Assembly (NCBI RefSeq): GCF_001730225.1
Contig: NZ_MIJE01000022.1
Coordinates: 124,001 to 188,000 of the forward strand
DNA length: 64,000 bases
Direction of reading: 5' to 3'
From: Desulfuribacillus alkaliarsenatis
Lineage (GTDB): Bacteria > Bacillota > Bacilli > Desulfuribacillales > Desulfuribacillaceae
This document shows positions 17,026 through 26,143 of the stretch, piece by piece. Numbering within the stretch: the stretch's first letter is position 1; every line of letters begins with the position of its first letter. The position numbers were made by a program, and so were the translations under genes. The notes under the pieces are model-generated. The model did no database searches and was not told the origin of the DNA. It worked only from the letters and a program-made list of their open reading frames with translations.

Positions 17026-18891
17026 ATGAGAAAAGTTGCTAAGGTTTTACTTTTTCTTATATTTTTTTCGGGGGTTGCTTCAGTACCAGGTGTCCATGCT
17101 GATGAATCCCAGCTTAGCGTTGACCAAGGTAAGCTCCATATTCAAGACATTGCAAATAATCAAGTGCTCTCTTTATCAGGTGAATGGGAATTCTACTGGA
17201 ATCAGCTGCTACGTCCGTCTGATTTTTCCGATGCAACAGTTGAATTTGTAGACTACTATCCATTGCCACAGCTTTGGATGGGAGAAACTAAACGTAATCA
17301 ATCCATTCAGTCTATAGGTGCAGCAACTTATAGGATGGAGCTATCTATTAGTCAGGAGGAAATCGGTACATTACAAGGCTTTGCGATTAGGATGCCATTT
17401 GTGTATTCTGCCTATGAGTTATGGTTTAATGGTGAGCTAATAGCACGGAATGGGAATGTTGGTCTTAATAAAGATAGTGAAAGAGCTGTTCGTGAGCCTA
17501 AAGTTATTTCAATAGCTCCTCAAGCAGGAAACAATGAAATCGTACTACAAATCAGTAATCATCGATTTTATCGCGGTGGAATTAATCAAGAGATTAAATT
17601 TGGGTCTGCAGAAATACTTTATCAAAGCAGAGAAAATCAATTAGTAAAAGATATTTTCATGGCTGGTAGCTTCTTAATAGTTGGTGTGTTTTTCTGCTTA
17701 CTTTATTTAATACGTAGAAGAGAGATAGCTATTTTATACTTTTCTTTCCTGTGCTTGTTGTTTTTACTACGCACACTTATTAGTAATGAAATATATATCA
17801 ACCAGCTTATCGCTGGCTTTAACTGGGAAATAGGGAATCGTATTGAAGCTAGTATAACATTCCTAGGCGTACCGCTGATGGTAATATTATTAGGAGAGTT
17901 GTACAAAAACCAATTTTCTTTAAGGTTTTTGCAAGCTTGGAAGTGGGGTCTTTTATTTGGTGTTATAACTGTTTTACTGTTGCCACATACAATTTATGAC
18001 CGCTTATTGGTCTATGTATATGCAGCTCTAATTGTTTATGGAGCGTATATATTAGTAGCTTTTATTCGTTATTATGATAAGTCATTGCGTGAATTCTACG
18101 TGCTTGTTATTGGGAAGACAGTTCTATTTCTGTTCGCAATTCATGATATTGTAGTTACTTATAGTAATCTAGAAGCAAGCTTGAAGATTCAGATTGGCAT
18201 GTATATCTTTATATTTTCACTTGGCTATGCACTGGTGCTGTTTTTGTATAGAAACTTTGAAACGATCGAGATGTTAAAAAATGAAAATGAGAGTATGTTA
18301 AAAGAAATATCTACAATGAATCAGGAGTTGGAAAAACTAGTCGATAAACGCACTCAACAATTAGAGGATACAAACAAGCGGCTATTAGAATTATCTATGG
18401 TTGATTGTTTGACACAAGTGCCTAATCGACTGCAATTTAACCAGAAGTTAGAAGAATTTTTATTTGCAGCCAAGAATGAATCTAAACCTTTGTCAATCCT
18501 ATTTATCGATATAGATTTTTTCAAAAACTATAACGATTATTACGGCCATCTTCAAGGCGACCAGGCACTTAAGGATGTAGCGAAGGTCCTGCAAGAATAT
18601 GTTCTGCAAGAAGATGCTTTTTTAGCACGTTACGGCGGTGAAGAGTTTGTTGTATTATGCTTGAATAAAGATTCAGCACAGACATTTCAATTAGCAGAAA
18701 AGCTTAGAAAAGCAGTTGAAAAGCTAAAGATACCTCACAAAAGCTCTACTATTTCTAAATATATTACAATAAGTGTCGGTGCGATTTCTGTTCATCCAGA
18801 AAACCGACAACCGACAGCTTTATTAGACATAGCGGATCAAGCTCTGTATGGTGCTAAGAATGAGGGGCGTAATCGCAGTGTAATGAATTAG
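17026..18891 (+). CDS. Membrane diguanylate cyclase with 7TM-DISM sensor
   Basis: A 621-residue protein. A signal peptide (to about VHADES) is followed by an extracytoplasmic 7TMR-DISMED2 jelly-roll (GEWEFYWNQLL, AATYRMELSIS, YELWFNGELIARNGNVG, EIVLQISNHRFYRGGI), then seven membrane helices (about 205-415), a coiled coil and a GGDEF domain. The active-site motif is RYGGEEF, so the enzyme should make c-di-GMP from GTP. The inhibitory RxxD site before it is absent (the stretch reads LQEDAFLARY), so product feedback is probably lacking. It is probably co-transcribed with the racemase 17 bases upstream. A second 7TM-DISM protein is 1.3 kb downstream on the other strand. Confidence 0.9.
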   Translation: MRKVAKVLLFLIFFSGVASVPGVHADESQLSVDQGKLHIQDIANNQVLSLSGEWEFYWNQLLRPSDFSDATVEFVDYYPLPQLWMGETKRNQSIQSIGAATYRMELSISQEEIGTLQGFAIRMPFVYSAYELWFNGELIARNGNVGLNKDSERAVREPKVISIAPQAGNNEIVLQISNHRFYRGGINQEIKFGSAEILYQSRENQLVKDIFMAGSFLIVGVFFCLLYLIRRREIAILYFSFLCLLFLLRTLISNEIYINQLIAGFNWEIGNRIEASITFLGVPLMVILLGELYKNQFSLRFLQAWKWGLLFGVITVLLLPHTIYDRLLVYVYAALIVYGAYILVAFIRYYDKSLREFYVLVIGKTVLFLFAIHDIVVTYSNLEASLKIQIGMYIFIFSLGYALVLFLYRNFETIEMLKNENESMLKEISTMNQELEKLVDKRTQQLEDTNKRLLELSMVDCLTQVPNRLQFNQKLEEFLFAAKNESKPLSILFIDIDFFKNYNDYYGHLQGDQALKDVAKVLQEYVLQEDAFLARYGGEEFVVLCLNKDSAQTFQLAEKLRKAVEKLKIPHKSSTISKYITISVGAISVHPENRQPTALLDIADQALYGAKNEGRNRSVMN

Positions 18892-18909
18892 CGTTATGTG
18901 AATGGGGGT

Positions 18910-20106
18910 TTACAAAAGCAAGGTTAGTAAAAATCCACCTAATGCACCTGTTAAAACAATCACCCACGGTGGTAATTTCCAAAAAACTAGCATGCTAAAC
19001 AGAACTGCAGCAAAAGCAAAGTCCACAGCCGACAAAATCGAATTCGTCCAGATTGGGTGATACAGTGCTGCAATTAAGATACCTACGACAGCAGCGTTAA
19101 CGCCGATTAAAGCGCCCTTTATGTTTGGATTACGGCGCAATGCATCCCAAAAAGGCAAAGTTCCTAAAATCAGCAGAAAAGCAGGCAAGAAAATAGCGAC
19201 AGTTGCCAGTAATCCACCCTGCCAGCCATTAATAACAGCACCGATGTAAGCGGCAAAAGTAAACAAAGGACCTGGAACGGCTTGCGCGGCTCCGTAACCA
19301 GCTATGAATTGTTCTTGACTTAGCCATCCTGTAGGAACAAACTCTCTTTCAAGTAATGGTAACACTACATGACCTCCACCGAAAACCAGTGAACCCGCAC
19401 GATAAAAGCTATCAAACATAGCAACCCAATACATACCTGTTGCTTCCCTCAATATGGGCAGAACAATTAGCAATCCGAAAAATAGGGTTAAACAAATAAT
19501 AGCAACCCGTTTGGAAATAGGGAATTTTACTTCGTCTGATGTATCATCTAATGTATGATGCTTATATATAAGAAATCCTAAAAATCCAGCTAATATAATA
19601 ACTCCAACTTGAGTGAAAGCAGTTTGCCATAGTAATGTTGTGACAACAGCAAATAAAGCTATGGTTTTTCTTTTGACGTCGGGAGTCAAATTCTTTGCCA
19701 TCCCTAAAATAGCGTGTGCTACCACAACAACGGCTACTATTTTCAACCCATGTATCCAGCCCGCGTCTGTATATCCAAAGCTGTGTAGTAATAAAGCGAA
19801 TAGTATTAACACTATAACGGATGGAAGTGTGAACCCGAGAAAAGAAACGATTCCACCCAAAATACCAGCCCTCATAACCCCAATTCCAATTCCTACTTGG
19901 CTACTAGAGGGTCCTGGCAGGAAATGACACAATGCTACTAAATCTGCATAGGCTTTTTCGTCCATCCATCTTCTTCTGCGAATATACTCCTCGTGAAAGT
20001 AGCCCAAATGGGCAATTGGGCCACCGAAAGAGGTAAGCCCAAGTTTAGTTGAAACTATAAGGATTTCTAATAGCGATTTGAATGTATTTTGCTGTTCTCC
20101 TGCCAT
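18910..20106 (-). CDS. chrA: Chromate transporter, fused two-domain ChrA
   Basis: A 398-residue membrane protein containing two CHR domains. The first (about 10-190) has LTSFGGPIAHLGYFHEEYIRRRRWMDE and LPGPSSSQVGIGIG; the second (about 215-395) has AGSLVFGGGHVVLPLLEREFV, GYGAAQAVPGPLFTFAAYIG. This is the long-chain CHR arrangement (LCHR). It exports chromate, probably driven by a proton or sulfate gradient. It converges on the diguanylate cyclase gene with an 18-base gap and is flanked on the other side by a sensor kinase; no chrB regulator is seen. Confidence 0.93.
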   Translation of the reverse strand: MAGEQQNTFKSLLEILIVSTKLGLTSFGGPIAHLGYFHEEYIRRRRWMDEKAYADLVALCHFLPGPSSSQVGIGIGVMRAGILGGIVSFLGFTLPSVIVLILFALLLHSFGYTDAGWIHGLKIVAVVVVAHAILGMAKNLTPDVKRKTIALFAVVTTLLWQTAFTQVGVIILAGFLGFLIYKHHTLDDTSDEVKFPISKRVAIICLTLFFGLLIVLPILREATGMYWVAMFDSFYRAGSLVFGGGHVVLPLLEREFVPTGWLSQEQFIAGYGAAQAVPGPLFTFAAYIGAVINGWQGGLLATVAIFLPAFLLILGTLPFWDALRRNPNIKGALIGVNAAVVGILIAALYHPIWTNSILSAVDFAFAAVLFSMLVFWKLPPWVIVLTGALGGFLLTLLL

Positions 20107-20222
20107 TTCCCCACCGTCACTTCATAATAAAATTGATTGTAAATTGATATTGTAACTATAGCAAATATACAACCTACAAGCAATTTAGACGGACAGAATT
20201 TACAGAATCTTAACATAACACG

Positions 20223-22397
20223 CTATTCATAAGTTTGCAGCAACGGCAAAGAGATATAGAATGTAGTCTCTATACTTGGCGTACTGGTAACCCAGATGCG
20301 TCCATTGTGATATTCGATTATTTCCTTGGTAATTGATAATCCTAACCCACTTCCGCTGTTGGTTCTAGATTTAGAGCCAGTAAAGAATCGATTGAATACC
20401 TGCGGTAAATCATCTGCTGTTATACCAACTCCATTATCGGTGATTTTGAATATTATTTCACTTGGGTTGTCAGCAGGTAGGCAATCATAGTCTAACGAAA
20501 TTGTACCTTCTGCAGGTGTAAATTTAATTGCGTTATAAATGATGTTGGCGAATGCTCGGTCAATACGCTCGATGTCAACTTCAATAGATAGAGTTTTAAG
20601 TATGCATGGGCTATCATTCTTTTCAAAGATAAATTGAATTTGTGCACTTTTTACGTCCTGCAAGTATTTTTTGTAGACGAATTGTAAAAGGTGCTCAACA
20701 GATACAGTACTTACTTGCAGCTTTAACTTTCTAGCTTCGAGCTGCGTTAAATCGAACAGGTCTTCAGTTAAATGGTTTAGACCTTGGATTCGCTCTTTTA
20801 TTCTTTGCAAATAACGCTTTTGCTGCTCAGGAGTGTCGATTGTCCCATCTAAAATAGCGTTTGCATACCCAAGCACAGAGGCCATTGGACTCTTTAAATC
20901 ATGGGAGATATTAGTCAATAGCTCACTGCGGGATTGCTCCATATTTGATATATCGGTATAGGCTTGTTCAAGTTTTTTATTTGATGTTTCTAAGGCGAGT
21001 GTTCTTTCATTCACCTTATCTTCTAAGCTTTCGTTTAACTGTTTAAGATTTTCCGTCATTTCCTCGATTCGTGTGAAAGCTTTAGTAAACTTTCTAGACA
21101 AGATAATAGACTGCGACAAAACAAACACTAGAAAACCCCAGGAAGATAAGCTAGCTGCAATAATACTCTTACTTTGGAAAATTAGTGAGTTTTCATAAAG
21201 AATATCGTTTATGATAGTGCTGACGAAAAACAGAACAGCTAATCCTATGGCAATTGCACCATCTCGTCTGCGTGTGCATGCTAATATTAAGGCATAAAGC
21301 AAATATAGTATTAGAAAGATTGCGATTATCTGATAGTAGATATTAAATTGTGAATAGATTCTTACAGGTGTTAGGACAACAAGTGCACTAAAAAAAATAC
21401 TAATGACAATGGAAAGTTGGATTACTTTCAGTGATATTTCCTGCGGTAGGATTGATCTAAGGTAGAGGATGAATATTGGTGTGCCAAGATAAAAGGTTAG
21501 GTACTCAATCGTAAGTGCAAGCTCCCAATTGAAGTTTGGAAACAGTTGAAAAATAAATGCTGTACCTACAAGTAACGCTCTAATACCTACAATAATGGAA
21601 AAGACTCCGAAATATAAATTAGAAGCCTCTTTTTTTCTATAAAAATAGAAAATCAAATGATAGATTCCAACAACAAATAGACTGCCAAAAACTATTAAGT
21701 CAAAGGCTATCTGCCAATTACTGAACGTAGTAATAAAATCTTCCGTGCCGAGACTGATATTTTTAAGAATACCGCCAGTGGAATGATGGAAGTTAGATGC
21801 TTGAATGACAATATCTAAACTATCATTATTGGTGTCAAATGTAACGAATTTCGGTTCTGTATGTGGTATGGTAGCATCAGATTCCATACCCACTATGCCA
21901 TTAGAAGCAATTAATTCGTTATTTATCCATAGCGTATAAGCGGTAGATAATTTAGGTATGTGTAATGCTAAATGATTTGTTATTTGCTGCGATATAAGTT
22001 CTTGTTTTTCTGGTGAATATTCTTGTCGCTTTGATTGCTGCTCCAATACGACTATTAATCTATAAGTGGCATAGCCAGCTTGAGGCCATGCAGATGGGAC
22101 ATTAATATAATTTTTGTTATTTAAGAGGCCGTGTCTTTGGCTTGGGAGGCTTTCTGTGCTTCTAGTTTCTGAAAACACAGATGGCTCAATTAGTTGCTCC
22201 CAATAGAACTCCCACGTGCCTTCCAAATTAACCCTTACATACTCATCTAAATCCCAGTTTGAAAGATCAATAACCCCATTAATAGCAATGGGTGGTCGTT
22301 CGTTAATAGACTGCTGAGCACAGCCTATTAACAGCATAAAGATAATAGCCAGTAGTGATAATTTAAAAATGAAAGATTTATAAGTTTTATTATTCAT
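20223..22397 (-). CDS. 7TM-DISM sensor histidine kinase, lipoprotein-like N-terminus
   Basis: A 724-residue protein. The N-terminus ends in LLIGCAQQS, a lipobox-like signal. Then come a 7TMR-DISMED2 domain (GTWEFYWEQLIEPSVFS, ATYRLIVVLEQQ, YTLWINNELIASNGIVG), seven membrane helices (about 235-425), a coiled coil, HisKA with the phospho-acceptor in LLTNISHDLKSPMASVLGYA, and an HATPase domain with N box NIIYNAIKFTPA, G1 DNGVGI, F box and G2 GSGLGLSI. No response regulator gene is adjacent, so it is an orphan kinase. The sensor half closely parallels the diguanylate cyclase at 17026, suggesting duplication with effector swapping. Confidence 0.92.
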   Translation of the reverse strand: MNNKTYKSFIFKLSLLAIIFMLLIGCAQQSINERPPIAINGVIDLSNWDLDEYVRVNLEGTWEFYWEQLIEPSVFSETRSTESLPSQRHGLLNNKNYINVPSAWPQAGYATYRLIVVLEQQSKRQEYSPEKQELISQQITNHLALHIPKLSTAYTLWINNELIASNGIVGMESDATIPHTEPKFVTFDTNNDSLDIVIQASNFHHSTGGILKNISLGTEDFITTFSNWQIAFDLIVFGSLFVVGIYHLIFYFYRKKEASNLYFGVFSIIVGIRALLVGTAFIFQLFPNFNWELALTIEYLTFYLGTPIFILYLRSILPQEISLKVIQLSIVISIFFSALVVLTPVRIYSQFNIYYQIIAIFLILYLLYALILACTRRRDGAIAIGLAVLFFVSTIINDILYENSLIFQSKSIIAASLSSWGFLVFVLSQSIILSRKFTKAFTRIEEMTENLKQLNESLEDKVNERTLALETSNKKLEQAYTDISNMEQSRSELLTNISHDLKSPMASVLGYANAILDGTIDTPEQQKRYLQRIKERIQGLNHLTEDLFDLTQLEARKLKLQVSTVSVEHLLQFVYKKYLQDVKSAQIQFIFEKNDSPCILKTLSIEVDIERIDRAFANIIYNAIKFTPAEGTISLDYDCLPADNPSEIIFKITDNGVGITADDLPQVFNRFFTGSKSRTNSGSGLGLSITKEIIEYHNGRIWVTSTPSIETTFYISLPLLQTYE

Positions 22398-22544
22398 AGT
22401 AGCCTCTTAGGTTTGATTTTATGTTTAATAATACTAGCTTAAGTATACTAGCCTTTATATCTTCTACATAGCAGCTAATTAATCCTGCTAACACAAGGGG
22501 AGGAAACTGTTTGTGAAGATATTGTGACAGTGTTGATGAGGTAA

Positions 22545-22573
22545 TTGTTTAAGATATATTGCTATGCTAAAAT
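22545..22573 (+). promoter_or_regulatory. Predicted promoter of the lipoprotein-ABC operon
   Basis: TTGTTT (22545-22550), 17 bases, TAAAAT (22568-22573) with a TG extension at 22565-22566. It lies 34 bases before the lipoprotein start. Confidence 0.5.
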
Positions 22574-22606
22574 CGCATTATGATATAGGAAAGGTGATAC
22601 GATTAT

Positions 22607-23053
22607 ATGAAAAAGAGTGGAATAAATTTTTTGCTGTTAGTTTTAAGTGTGGCTTTGATTACTAGTGGCTGTGGAGGCAGTGCACAAACATTGAATACGA
22701 TAGGTGTAAATGCGTTAGCTGCAGACCCGAGTGCTTTCACAGGTGAGATTGCAGTAGCAGGTGTTGTGCAATTTGTTGATTCAGAAAACTATATTTTGCG
22801 AATTATCGATGAAGAAGAATATGCTAGTTGCGGATTAACTCCATGTGGCGGGGCTGGAATTATACCTTTGTATTTACCGATTGACAGTAAGCCATTTGGG
22901 GAGACTCCATCAGGATATACTTATACTGGTCAACTGCCGCAATTAGAAGATTTTGTAACAGTCATTGGTTCGATTGAACAAGCAGATGGGAGTTTAATCT
23001 TCGAAGTCGACCGTATTTTGAAAGGGTCAAATGTTTTGATTTCCAAGCAATAA
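22607..23053 (+). CDS. Lipoprotein of unknown function linked to an ABC exporter
   Basis: A 148-residue protein with a clear lipobox (LITSGCGGS, lipidated Cys about residue 22). The rest is a small beta-rich domain (GEIAVAGVVQFVDSENYILRIIDEEEY, VTVIGSIEQADGSLIFEVDRIL), suggestive of an OB-like fold, with two cysteines in SCGLTPCGG that could form a disulfide or bind a metal. It begins an operon with a MacB-type permease (51 bases on) and its ATPase, so it may be an extracytoplasmic partner of that transporter. No named family was recognised. Confidence 0.78.
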   Translation: MKKSGINFLLLVLSVALITSGCGGSAQTLNTIGVNALAADPSAFTGEIAVAGVVQFVDSENYILRIIDEEEYASCGLTPCGGAGIIPLYLPIDSKPFGETPSGYTYTGQLPQLEDFVTVIGSIEQADGSLIFEVDRILKGSNVLISKQ

Positions 23054-23103
23054 GTAAGTAATAACATAAAGGATAAGTAATAGCATAAAAATGGGGGAAA
23101 GCC

Positions 23104-24261
23104 GTGAATATTTTCAGACTTATAGTTAGCAATTTATTAGCGAAAAAGGCCCGCTTCATTTTTACTTTAATGGGGATAACATTAGGGATAACCTCCCTTG
23201 TTATCCTCATTACTTTAGGGAGTGGACTTAGGGATCAAATACACCAGCAGGCCTCAGATTTTGGTGCGAATTTAATAATTACACCTAAGGGTTGGTGTGC
23301 TTTTGAACAATCGAAAGTTTTAAGTGGGACTCAACTCCCAGATGCAATACTCCCAGATGATGTTGAAAAAATCGATGGCATCGAAGGAATTAGGGTTATG
23401 CCTTACCTTACAGTTGGATCAGCAATAAATAATGAACCAGTGTCGGTAACGGGAGTACGGATTGATGAAATAGTTAAATCTAAGGGTTGGACAGTAAAAG
23501 AAGGACGTACTGAAGCTGAAGGCAATGAAGTTATAGCTGGAGCAGCAATAGCAGAATCTTTTGAATTATCAATAGGACAAACCTTCAGATTTAGAGGTGT
23601 AGAGTTTACCTTGATAGGCATTCTAGAAGCGACGGGGACAAGCGATGATGGTGTATTATTTGTACCATTAGAAGCAGCCCAGGAAGCCTATGCAACTGAA
23701 GGAAGGGTATCATATATTGCCGTTCAAGTAGAAGATATTAATAAAGTAGACCATTACGCACAAGAAATAGCTAAGCGAGCAAACGTAGCCGTTATTACTG
23801 ACCGTCAGTTGTTAAATTCTGTTCTAAACGTAATTAATACTGTTAATGCAACGCTTCAGGTTGTTGCTGCGGTAGCAGTGTTAACCGCAGCCTTTGGAAT
23901 TATTAATACAATGCTAACAGCAACCTATGAACGAAAGAAAGAGATCGGGATTTTGAAGGCAACTGGAGCTTCAAATATTAATATATTCAGAATCTTTTTA
24001 GGTGAGTCTGCTTTTTATGGATTGCTTGGAGGTGCGATTGGCTTAATAGTAGGGTCATTAGCTGCTATGTTTATCACCCCATATATTGCTCAGAATGAAT
24101 TTGCAGCATTCATAGGAAATGCTAATATCCAATCGTTTTTAGCAATCACTGATATGGTTAAGATCCTAGTTGGCTCAATAGTATTAGCGATAGTAGCGGG
24201 GTTATATCCTGCTTGGCGGGCTGCAAGATTAACTCCAGTGGAGGCGATTAATCATGAATAA
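23104..24261 (+). CDS. MacB/FtsX-type ABC transporter permease
   Basis: Starts at GTG 23104 with GGGGGAAAG upstream. The 385-residue protein has one N-terminal membrane helix (ARFIFTLMGITLGITSLVILIT), a periplasmic MacB-like domain (about 45-235), then three C-terminal helices with an ERKKEIGILKATGAS coupling motif and LYPAWRAARLTPVEAI at the end. These are hallmarks of MacB-type mechanotransmission transporters, which move lipoproteins, peptides or signals without a classical channel. The periplasmic domain contains one isolated Cys (GWCAFEQ). It overlaps the ATPase gene by 8 bases. Confidence 0.9.
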   Translation: MNIFRLIVSNLLAKKARFIFTLMGITLGITSLVILITLGSGLRDQIHQQASDFGANLIITPKGWCAFEQSKVLSGTQLPDAILPDDVEKIDGIEGIRVMPYLTVGSAINNEPVSVTGVRIDEIVKSKGWTVKEGRTEAEGNEVIAGAAIAESFELSIGQTFRFRGVEFTLIGILEATGTSDDGVLFVPLEAAQEAYATEGRVSYIAVQVEDINKVDHYAQEIAKRANVAVITDRQLLNSVLNVINTVNATLQVVAAVAVLTAAFGIINTMLTATYERKKEIGILKATGASNINIFRIFLGESAFYGLLGGAIGLIVGSLAAMFITPYIAQNEFAAFIGNANIQSFLAITDMVKILVGSIVLAIVAGLYPAWRAARLTPVEAINHE

Positions 24262-24961
24262 AAGCGTTGAAATGAATAAAATCGTTGAAGAGAATAACAT
24301 CATTGAAGTGAAAAATGTGCACAAAAGCTATGGATCAGGAAGCGCCGCGACACACGCCTTAAGAGGTATAGACTTAAAAATAAACAGTGGTACATTTAAT
24401 TGTATTGTTGGTCCATCAGGACATGGTAAGAGTACACTTTTACAAATAATAGGTGGCTTAGACAAGCCTACTTCAGGTCAAGTTAATGTAATGGGAGAAC
24501 AAATCAATGCTTTATCTGATCAGAAGCTAGCTAATTTTCGCTCACTAAAACTAGGCTTTGTATTTCAATTCTTTAATTTACTTAAAGGCCTTACAGTACT
24601 TGAAAATATTCAAATCCCGCTAATGTTCGCTAAGATTCCAGCAAAACAGCAGGAACAAAGGGCCAAAGAACTACTTCAGCTAGTCGATTTAAGTGAAAAG
24701 GCACAGGCCAAGGCATTTGAACTGAGCGGAGGTCAAAAGCAACGGGTAGCTATTGCAAGAGCACTGGCAAACAATCCTGAGTTACTGCTCATGGATGAAC
24801 CAACCGGTAATTTAGACTCAGAGTCAGAGGCGGAAGTGCTAAAAATTATTCATGAACTTCATAGAAACGGCAAAACAATTGTGATGGTAACGCACAGCAA
24901 AGAAATCGCCGACCAAGGTGAACGAATTATCACTATTAAAGATGGTATGGTTTGTGAATAG
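24254..24961 (+). CDS. ABC transporter ATP-binding protein (MacB/LolD type)
   Basis: A 235-residue ATPase: Walker A GPSGHGKST (His in place of the usual Ser/Gly at the sixth position), Q loop in FVFQFFNLLKGLTVLEN, signature LSGGQKQRVAIARAL, Walker B LLMDEPTGNLD and switch His in MVTHSKEIA. It belongs with the permease and lipoprotein upstream, forming a lipoprotein-permease-ATPase operon. The N-terminal 17 residues repeat NK-V-E-type sequence before the domain starts, and an internal start is possible. Confidence 0.92.
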   Translation: MNKSVEMNKIVEENNIIEVKNVHKSYGSGSAATHALRGIDLKINSGTFNCIVGPSGHGKSTLLQIIGGLDKPTSGQVNVMGEQINALSDQKLANFRSLKLGFVFQFFNLLKGLTVLENIQIPLMFAKIPAKQQEQRAKELLQLVDLSEKAQAKAFELSGGQKQRVAIARALANNPELLLMDEPTGNLDSESEAEVLKIIHELHRNGKTIVMVTHSKEIADQGERIITIKDGMVCE

Positions 24962-25066
24962 AATTTGCAAGCGTGCATGGCTTGTGTAATATCTGAACAA
25001 GATATCGAATACCCTTTTATGACAGGATGATTTAAGTAAACTGCTGCCATAAGGGTGATGTCTACT

Positions 25067-26143
25067 ATGAACAGAAATGAAGTAACTATATTTAAAGTTG
25101 CGGCGACATATATTGGTACAATTGTTGGCGCTGGATTTGCTACAGGTCAAGAGATGCTACAATTTTTTATAAAATTTGGCATCCTTGGCCTGTTCGGCAT
25201 TTTAATAACTATTGTCCTCTTCATATTTTTTGGTGAGGTTATTATGATGCTAGGCAAGCGTTACAACGCAAAGTCCCATTTAGAAATAATTCAAAAATCG
25301 GGTGGAAAAACCTTTGGGAAAGCTATGGACATATTAATCATTATCTTTCTGTTTGGCGGTTTAACAGCAATGATAGCAGGTACTGGAGCATTGTTTGAAC
25401 AACAGTTTAACATGCCCATACTCTTAGGTAATATAACAATGGCCCTCATTACTGCTATTACTGTTTTAAGGGGAATAGAAGGTGTAGTTAATTCCATGGG
25501 CTATGTGGTTCCTTTTTTATTGTTTACTGTCCTAGGTACATGTGCAATATCGATTATAAATAATCCGCCAGAATTATTAACGATGGAAATGTTTATAGGT
25601 GGTAGTGAGTTTATATCTAATTGGGTATTGGCGGCCATTTTGTTTGTGTCCTACAACATGGTGATTGTAGTTGCCGTCTTAGGTCCATTGGGTGCTAAGG
25701 TTACGGATTTACGGACTATTAGGAAAGGTGCTTTACTAGGAGGACTTAGTTTAGGTATTGGGTCAATTATGATATATCTAACGCTCACGAGTCAGGTTAA
25801 AAACGTGTATATGTTAGAGGTACCAATGATTTATATTGCGCGCGAAATTTCTCCAGTTATACTTATTCTGTACACCGGCGTTTTAATTGCTGCTATTTAT
25901 ACTACGGCTGTTGGATCTTTGTTTGGATTTGTTTCAAGATTTACGAATCTTAATAAAACGCCAGCGTCTAGTTGGTCACTTGTTTTTATTACAACAATAT
26001 TTGCTTTGCTTGCCAGTCAGTTTGGATTTTCCAATCTCGTAAAATATCTATATCCTATGATAGGGTTTGCTGGAATTGCGCTACTATTAAGCTTGCTCTA
26101 CGCAGTTATACGTGATTTATGGTCGCAGGGTACGTCTTGCTGA
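25067..26143 (+). CDS. YkvI-like membrane protein (APC-fold transporter)
   Basis: Three starts are close together (GTG 25055, ATG 25058, ATG 25067). The last is best placed behind AAGGGTG and gives 358 residues. About ten hydrophobic segments are present. The first helix has IGTIVGAGFATGQEMLQFF, the unwound GxGFxxGQE motif of the APC/NSS-like transporter fold and of COG3949 (YkvI) proteins. Related proteins include suspected amino-acid or ion symporters; the substrate is unknown. The 3' end overlaps the convergent gene at 26117 by 27 bases. Confidence 0.8.
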   Translation: MNRNEVTIFKVAATYIGTIVGAGFATGQEMLQFFIKFGILGLFGILITIVLFIFFGEVIMMLGKRYNAKSHLEIIQKSGGKTFGKAMDILIIIFLFGGLTAMIAGTGALFEQQFNMPILLGNITMALITAITVLRGIEGVVNSMGYVVPFLLFTVLGTCAISIINNPPELLTMEMFIGGSEFISNWVLAAILFVSYNMVIVVAVLGPLGAKVTDLRTIRKGALLGGLSLGIGSIMIYLTLTSQVKNVYMLEVPMIYIAREISPVILILYTGVLIAAIYTTAVGSLFGFVSRFTNLNKTPASSWSLVFITTIFALLASQFGFSNLVKYLYPMIGFAGIALLLSLLYAVIRDLWSQGTSC

